From: an uncultured Erysipelotrichaceae bacterium
GTDB taxonomy: Bacteria > Bacillota_I > Bacilli_A > Erysipelotrichales > Erysipelotrichaceae
Length of the DNA stretch: 53,125 nt
Reading direction: 5' to 3'
Assembly: GCA_902775735.1 (NCBI GenBank)
Contig: CACYNH010000017.1
Coordinates: 1-53,125 of the forward strand
A model generated the notes under the pieces. The model did not search any database, had not been told where the DNA came from, and was given only the letters and a program-made list of their open reading frames with translations. Each line of letters begins with the position of its first letter. Position 1 is the first letter of the stretch. Shown piece after piece: positions 49,979 to 53,125 of this stretch. The position numbers and the translations under genes were made by a program.

Positions 49979-50682
49979 AGCGCACACCGGTTACGATAAG
50001 TATAATACCTTTCCCTGAATTTTGCGGCATATCCACGGCTCATATAAAGCACGCTTCCTTCCTGCATAAAAACCTGACTACCATGAATCTGCTCAACATA
50101 TCTCATATTCACAATCATATGCCTGCTGATATGAGCAAAGCTGGACTCAAGCTGTTTTTTGTTCGCGGCTTCAAAGCGCTGCAGCGATACTTTTATTTTC
50201 GAAGTAAACTCATCAAAATGAATCGTTGTGTAATTGCCATTAACATTGATCAGCCAGATCCGGTCTGTGTCAATAGGGAGTATTTTGCCATTCATCGTGA
50301 TTTCAATGATATTATTCTGCTCCATACAATAGCGTCCAAGCACGCGGAGCAGATCATTTCGCAGCTGATGTTTGCGGACAAAACCATAAGCCCTGTAGTC
50401 AAAAGATTCAAACACGTAATAATCAAAAGCGGATACATACACAACTCTGGTGTCAGAATGTGGCAGTATCCTGCTGATTTCAAAACCCGATAATTCCGGC
50501 ATTTGTATATCCAGAAAAGCAACATCATAGTGTCTTTCTGCCAGTTCCCCGGTATAACAGTCCGCACTGCAAAGCCGAGGCTGGAAGCCTAAAGATTCAG
50601 CTAATTCCCAATATACAGACGTAAAAAGGTCAATAAATCCATAATCATCATCGATGATAAAAGCTGACAATTCATTTTTCAT
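49975..50682 (-). CDS. LytTR-family response regulator (kinase-linked)
   Basis: The AgrA-like partner of the kinase it is coupled to. 235 residues. The receiver domain has IIDDDYGF, phosphoacceptor Asp58 in VAFLDIQMPELSGFE, and a switch region VVYVSAFDYYVFESF. LytTR spans about 132-235 (ITMNGKILPIDTDRIWLINVNGNYT). It is clearly a different protein from the second LytTR regulator of the locus. The start overlaps the XRE gene by 11 bp. Its DNA targets are unknown; candidates are the tandem decamers before agrB. Confidence 0.93.
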   Translation of the reverse strand: MKNELSAFIIDDDYGFIDLFTSVYWELAESLGFQPRLCSADCYTGELAERHYDVAFLDIQMPELSGFEISRILPHSDTRVVYVSAFDYYVFESFDYRAYGFVRKHQLRNDLLRVLGRYCMEQNNIIEITMNGKILPIDTDRIWLINVNGNYTTIHFDEFTSKIKVSLQRFEAANKKQLESSFAHISRHMIVNMRYVEQIHGSQVFMQEGSVLYMSRGYAAKFRERYYTYRNRCAL

Positions 50683-51001
50683 CTTTCTGTTGTTGTTTCT
50701 TCAAAAGACCTACCAGCCCCAAAACCACCTCACGATTCCCTGCGTTAAGGTCGGAGATATCAATGATTACCTGTTGATTATTATCATTGTCATTAACTGT
50801 AATAATCGGGAAAAGGTATTCGACCGTCACATTGAAATACCTGGCAAGCCGTAATGCTGTTTCCAGTGGCGGATTTTGCTCACCGGTTTCCCAATGCGAT
50901 ATTTGACTTCTTGATATGTTGATATGGTTTGCCAGCTTTTCCTGACTCCATCCCAACCTCTCCCGTTCAAGTCTCAAATTGTTAGGATATGCCTTTTTCA
51001 T
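50672..51001 (-). CDS. XRE-family HTH regulator of the agr-type locus
   Basis: A small regulator of 109 residues that leads the XRE-LytTR-kinase operon. The HTH domain fills about residues 7-63 (LRLERERLGWSQEKLANHINISRSQISHWETGEQNPPLETALRL in outline, with the ending YFNVTVEYLF). The C-terminal part contains an Asn/Asp-rich linker and a short helix ending in KKQQQKDEK. No good ribosome site precedes either of two possible ATGs (51016 or 51001); I chose the second. A 17-bp palindrome lies about 45 bp upstream and may be its own operator. Confidence 0.85.
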   Translation of the reverse strand: MKKAYPNNLRLERERLGWSQEKLANHINISRSQISHWETGEQNPPLETALRLARYFNVTVEYLFPIITVNDNDNNQQVIIDISDLNAGNREVVLGLVGLLKKQQQKDEK

Positions 51002-51045
51002 GATTTGAAGGTACATCTATCACGTCTGATTTTATGTAACATTCT

Positions 51046-51062
51046 TGTGATAATTTATCACA
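51046..51062. promoter_or_regulatory. 17-bp palindromic operator upstream of the XRE gene
   Basis: TGTGATAA-T-TTATCACA is a perfect palindrome. A matching half-site TATCAC lies at 51019-51024. Its position just upstream of the XRE gene fits autoregulation. The core GTGATAA also occurs inside the first decamer near agrB (47961-47967). Confidence 0.6.
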
Positions 51063-51569
51063 CAGGAGTTTGACAGTTGATAATTAAGCCGACATTCAAA
51101 ATATTCAGTAAACGCGGGACGCGGCACGCTCCTAAAGGCATTAGTTGTATTTTTGGATTTCAATTCGCTGTTATTTTACAGCCGGCACTGATTGTATTTT
51201 GAATGGCTACATCCATACGTCCGCATCAATGTGTTCAGGTTGATCGGTTTAATGTCAATACAATGATGTTTTGTTGAAATTCGCGCCGTTTATTGGACAA
51301 TTCGCGCCATCCTGATTGTTATCTTATTGCTATTTTGCTACTTTTCAATTGTCTTAATCACGTGAAAGACAACTTTGAATTGACGTACCTCAAAGCACTA
51401 CCACAACTCTGCTAATGAATATACATGCGACATCTGCTGAAATAGCGCAGGAATAATGGGTGGTTTTGAAAATGAGTAAGCTCGAAAACCCACGGTAAAT
51501 TTAAGCGGATATCTGCAGGCAGATAAGCCTGAGATATAAAAAATGCGGCCAAGGCGCATTGAAAACAAC
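51063..51569. other. Gene-free AT-rich gap with two IS-end-like repeats
   Basis: About 500 bp without a convincing gene on either strand. AATTCGCGCC occurs twice, at 51278-51287 and 51299-51308, 21 bp apart, as in the repeated ends of some IS21-type elements. The remainder holds no recognisable RNA or protein. The right part (51412-51569) is open in another frame after the transposase stop. Confidence 0.5.
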
Positions 51570-52967
51570 CTAGATGGCGAAGAATGCATTTTTCGCACCA
51601 TTGCGGATATGCATCTGATGAAGACGATAGTCATTCAATACACGGTTATTGATCCGCTCCGTACTGGTTCTGTTCTTGTAGATCTGTTTCCATTTATCAG
51701 ATCTGTAAAGAAGAGGTCCGCTGTTGCGGGCATCATCACCATCATTGATATAGACGACTCTTCCGTAAGCGGAAGAACTGCATTGATCCTTGAGATCACA
51801 GTGATCAATCTTTCCCATGGCAAGCGGACATCTGAATTTGTGCCTGCAGCGCTGCGCATCATAGCCATAGTTGATCATTTCAAGGCCGGCATCACAGATC
51901 GGAATACCATTCTTTGAAAGGTGATTCTTCTCCGGGTCAGCCTTGGAAGAATCACGTCTTGGATTATGATCAATGACTGGGATAATATGATTAAGACGAT
52001 AGTATTGGTATATGGGCAGACTGTCAGAGGCAGAATCAAGACACATGTATAAGGGTTGCAGGTCAGGGTTCATGTCAAACAATTGAGCGGCGGCTGAAAT
52101 GGAAGTCAGAGCGTCGTGCCTGGAAGCTTTCTCCAAAGAGATAAAGACGGGCAGGTCGATGTTTCTGAGAGGATTGTGACAGGAGATATTGTAGAAAGTG
52201 AAGCCCAGATAGAAGGAATCGAGATCAGAATCCCAGCCGATATCAGCGTCAGGTGCAGAGAAACGGAAAACAGGATCCTCTTCATTACCATCCAACACCT
52301 GGTGGCCATACCTGGAAGCGTGGATATGAAGAGCGGAACCATCACCGGAAAGGATGAGACGATCCTTATCGATGAAGCCTGTATCAAGAGACGGAATGAC
52401 AGCTAAAGCATTGAACAATGACTGAAGTGTGAACATCATCCGCTCACGATCACTCTCGGCACCATTTTTATATTTATCGAAAAGATAGTAAGTGTCAGTG
52501 TGAGAATAATTCTTCAGTTTCTCGCCATGTTTAGGTTTCTGTTTTGGAGGTTTCTTATAGTGGTCTTTCGGATAGAGTTCATCCATGTGAGGATCGACAC
52601 CGGTAAGTCTGATGATGAAATCGTAATGGGAAGACATGGATGGAGGCGAGAAGGTGCCGATAAGATATTGAAGAAGAGAATCACAGTGAAGATCATCGCA
52701 CCAACGGTTAATGGAAGTGTAGCCGAGGTGCTGCATAAGAACGAAAGAACGGATGAGAAGAGAAGGATCAATGGCAGGTCTTCCTGTATTGGAGTACAGG
52801 GAGAAGAGAAGATCAGAAGCCAGTAGCGGGTCCAGCTTCTTAAGTTTGTGCAAAGCAGAATGATATAACTTCGAAGATAAACGTTTCCGCTGAGCACGAT
52901 CCAGAATGATTTCTTCCGATTTGAGAAAGTCGCGATATTCCCAGATCGAAGAGATACGTTTAAGCAT
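51570..52967 (-). CDS. IS4-like DDE transposase
   Basis: A cut-and-paste transposase of 465 residues. The start at 52967 (MLKRIS) follows AGGGGGT; a longer upstream frame is not supported. The N-terminal part (GRPAIDPSLLIRSFVLMQHL) is a typical DUF772-like helical domain. DDE candidates are Asp in GDGSALHIHASR, Asp in YMCLDSASDS and Glu in YKNRTSTERINN, which fits the Y-x2-R-x3-E spacing of IS4 relatives. The frame stops soon after FFAI; the -1 frame stays open for about 50 more residues, so a frameshift is possible. Exact IS family is not certain. Confidence 0.88.
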   Translation of the reverse strand: MLKRISSIWEYRDFLKSEEIILDRAQRKRLSSKLYHSALHKLKKLDPLLASDLLFSLYSNTGRPAIDPSLLIRSFVLMQHLGYTSINRWCDDLHCDSLLQYLIGTFSPPSMSSHYDFIIRLTGVDPHMDELYPKDHYKKPPKQKPKHGEKLKNYSHTDTYYLFDKYKNGAESDRERMMFTLQSLFNALAVIPSLDTGFIDKDRLILSGDGSALHIHASRYGHQVLDGNEEDPVFRFSAPDADIGWDSDLDSFYLGFTFYNISCHNPLRNIDLPVFISLEKASRHDALTSISAAAQLFDMNPDLQPLYMCLDSASDSLPIYQYYRLNHIIPVIDHNPRRDSSKADPEKNHLSKNGIPICDAGLEMINYGYDAQRCRHKFRCPLAMGKIDHCDLKDQCSSSAYGRVVYINDGDDARNSGPLLYRSDKWKQIYKNRTSTERINNRVLNDYRLHQMHIRNGAKNAFFAI

Positions 52968-53074
52968 ACAGCTTACCCCCTTCACCCTTACCGAAAGCGA
53001 GCGAAGCGAGCCGCCGCGAGCAGTATTTGTCAAGGGGTTTGGGCGAAAAAGTTGGGGGTAAATACAAAAAGAGA

Positions 53075-53125
53075 CCAGTAAAAAAGAGCGTTGTTTACTG
53101 GCTCTAAGAGTTTTCGACAACGCTC
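53075..53125 (-). terminator. Mutually exclusive hairpins upstream of the transposase
   Basis: On the minus strand GAGCGTTGT (53125-53117) pairs with ACAACGCTC (53094-53086), followed by TTTTTT: a terminator that would block read-through into the transposase. Alternatively CCAGTAAA (53101-53094) pairs with TTTACTGG (53082-53075). The two stems interlock, so forming one disturbs the other. Confidence 0.6.

Larger units (their letters stand above)
51570..53125 (-). mobile_element. Insertion sequence (partial or at the window edge)
   Basis: The transposase gene plus about 158 bp upstream of it. I could not find matching terminal inverted repeats: the window ends at a hairpin-rich sequence at 53075-53125 and the left boundary is unclear. 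Three copies of GCGAGC lie between 52990 and 53020, upstream of the ribosome site. Confidence 0.6.

Noticed and set aside
51398..51634. Small minus-strand frame after the transposase
   Set aside because: It overlaps the transposase end in another frame and has no ribosome site; at most it is part of a frameshifted transposase tail.
52985..53020. GCGAGC repeats in the transposase leader as a REP-type element
   Set aside because: The three copies are direct and do not form a convincing hairpin; only one locus is visible, so no repeat family can be shown.

Overview
The window looks like a chromosomal piece from a Gram-positive Bacillota (Firmicutes), most likely of the Erysipelotrichia. The support is a Firmicute gene order around rplI/dnaB/yycJ/rlmH, a paired GlgC/GlgD glycogen system, strong Shine-Dalgarno sites, many intrinsic terminators and single-membrane cell-surface proteins. 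The genus is not determined. Both ends lie in mobile DNA (an element abutting ssrA on the left, an insertion sequence on the right), which is typical of a contig broken at repeats.

Layout. 1-846: AT-rich end of an apparent integrated element with a phage-type HTH regulator. 847-4747: trans-translation and RNA decay block on the minus strand (secG, rnr, smpB, an unknown gene, ssrA). 4859-11485: a DUF-type gene, a four-gene MacAB-like efflux operon with two adaptors, and a thioredoxin-fold lipoprotein. 11718-15064: pgk-tpiA-eno. 15238-33567: a large carbohydrate-storage island (glgC-glgD-glgA, pulA, glgP, glgB, pgm, ptsH, malQ) with folC, ung and a DUF885 protein in its middle. 33637-42131: an eight-gene minus-strand operon, yybS-gdpP-rplI-dnaB-M23 peptidase-walJ-htrA-like-rlmH; it is the classical wal region, but the M23 hydrolase sits where walRK-yycHI would be. 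42273-47041: azlCD, trmD, a CapA-like protein, tRNA-Pro, PPK2 and a Nudix hydrolase. 47225-51062: a more AT-rich agr-type quorum-sensing locus. 51570-53125: an IS4-like transposase and its upstream end.

How the parts work together. The glg genes encode glycogen making (PGM, GlgC/GlgD, GlgA, GlgB) and breakdown (GlgP, pullulanase, MalQ), feeding the neighbouring glycolytic genes, with HPr as the PTS carrier. The wal-region operon joins replication (DnaB), ribosome parts and modification (L9, RlmH), c-di-AMP turnover (GdpP) and cell-wall work.

The most interesting part is the agr-type locus. A 49-codon gene overlapping agrB encodes an AgrD-like precursor that contains no cysteine; threonine stands where the ring cysteine is expected. 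AgrB keeps its catalytic His and Cys. A divergent LytTR regulator gene is predicted to be leaderless, and three tandem 10-bp repeats lie between the two promoters. A separate XRE-LytTR-kinase operon converges on it. Second in interest are an HtrA-like protein that has lost all three catalytic residues, a GlgB with a histone-like lysine tail, an efflux adaptor with a domain inserted at its hairpin tip, and an ssrA gene whose 3' end seems remodelled by an integrated element.
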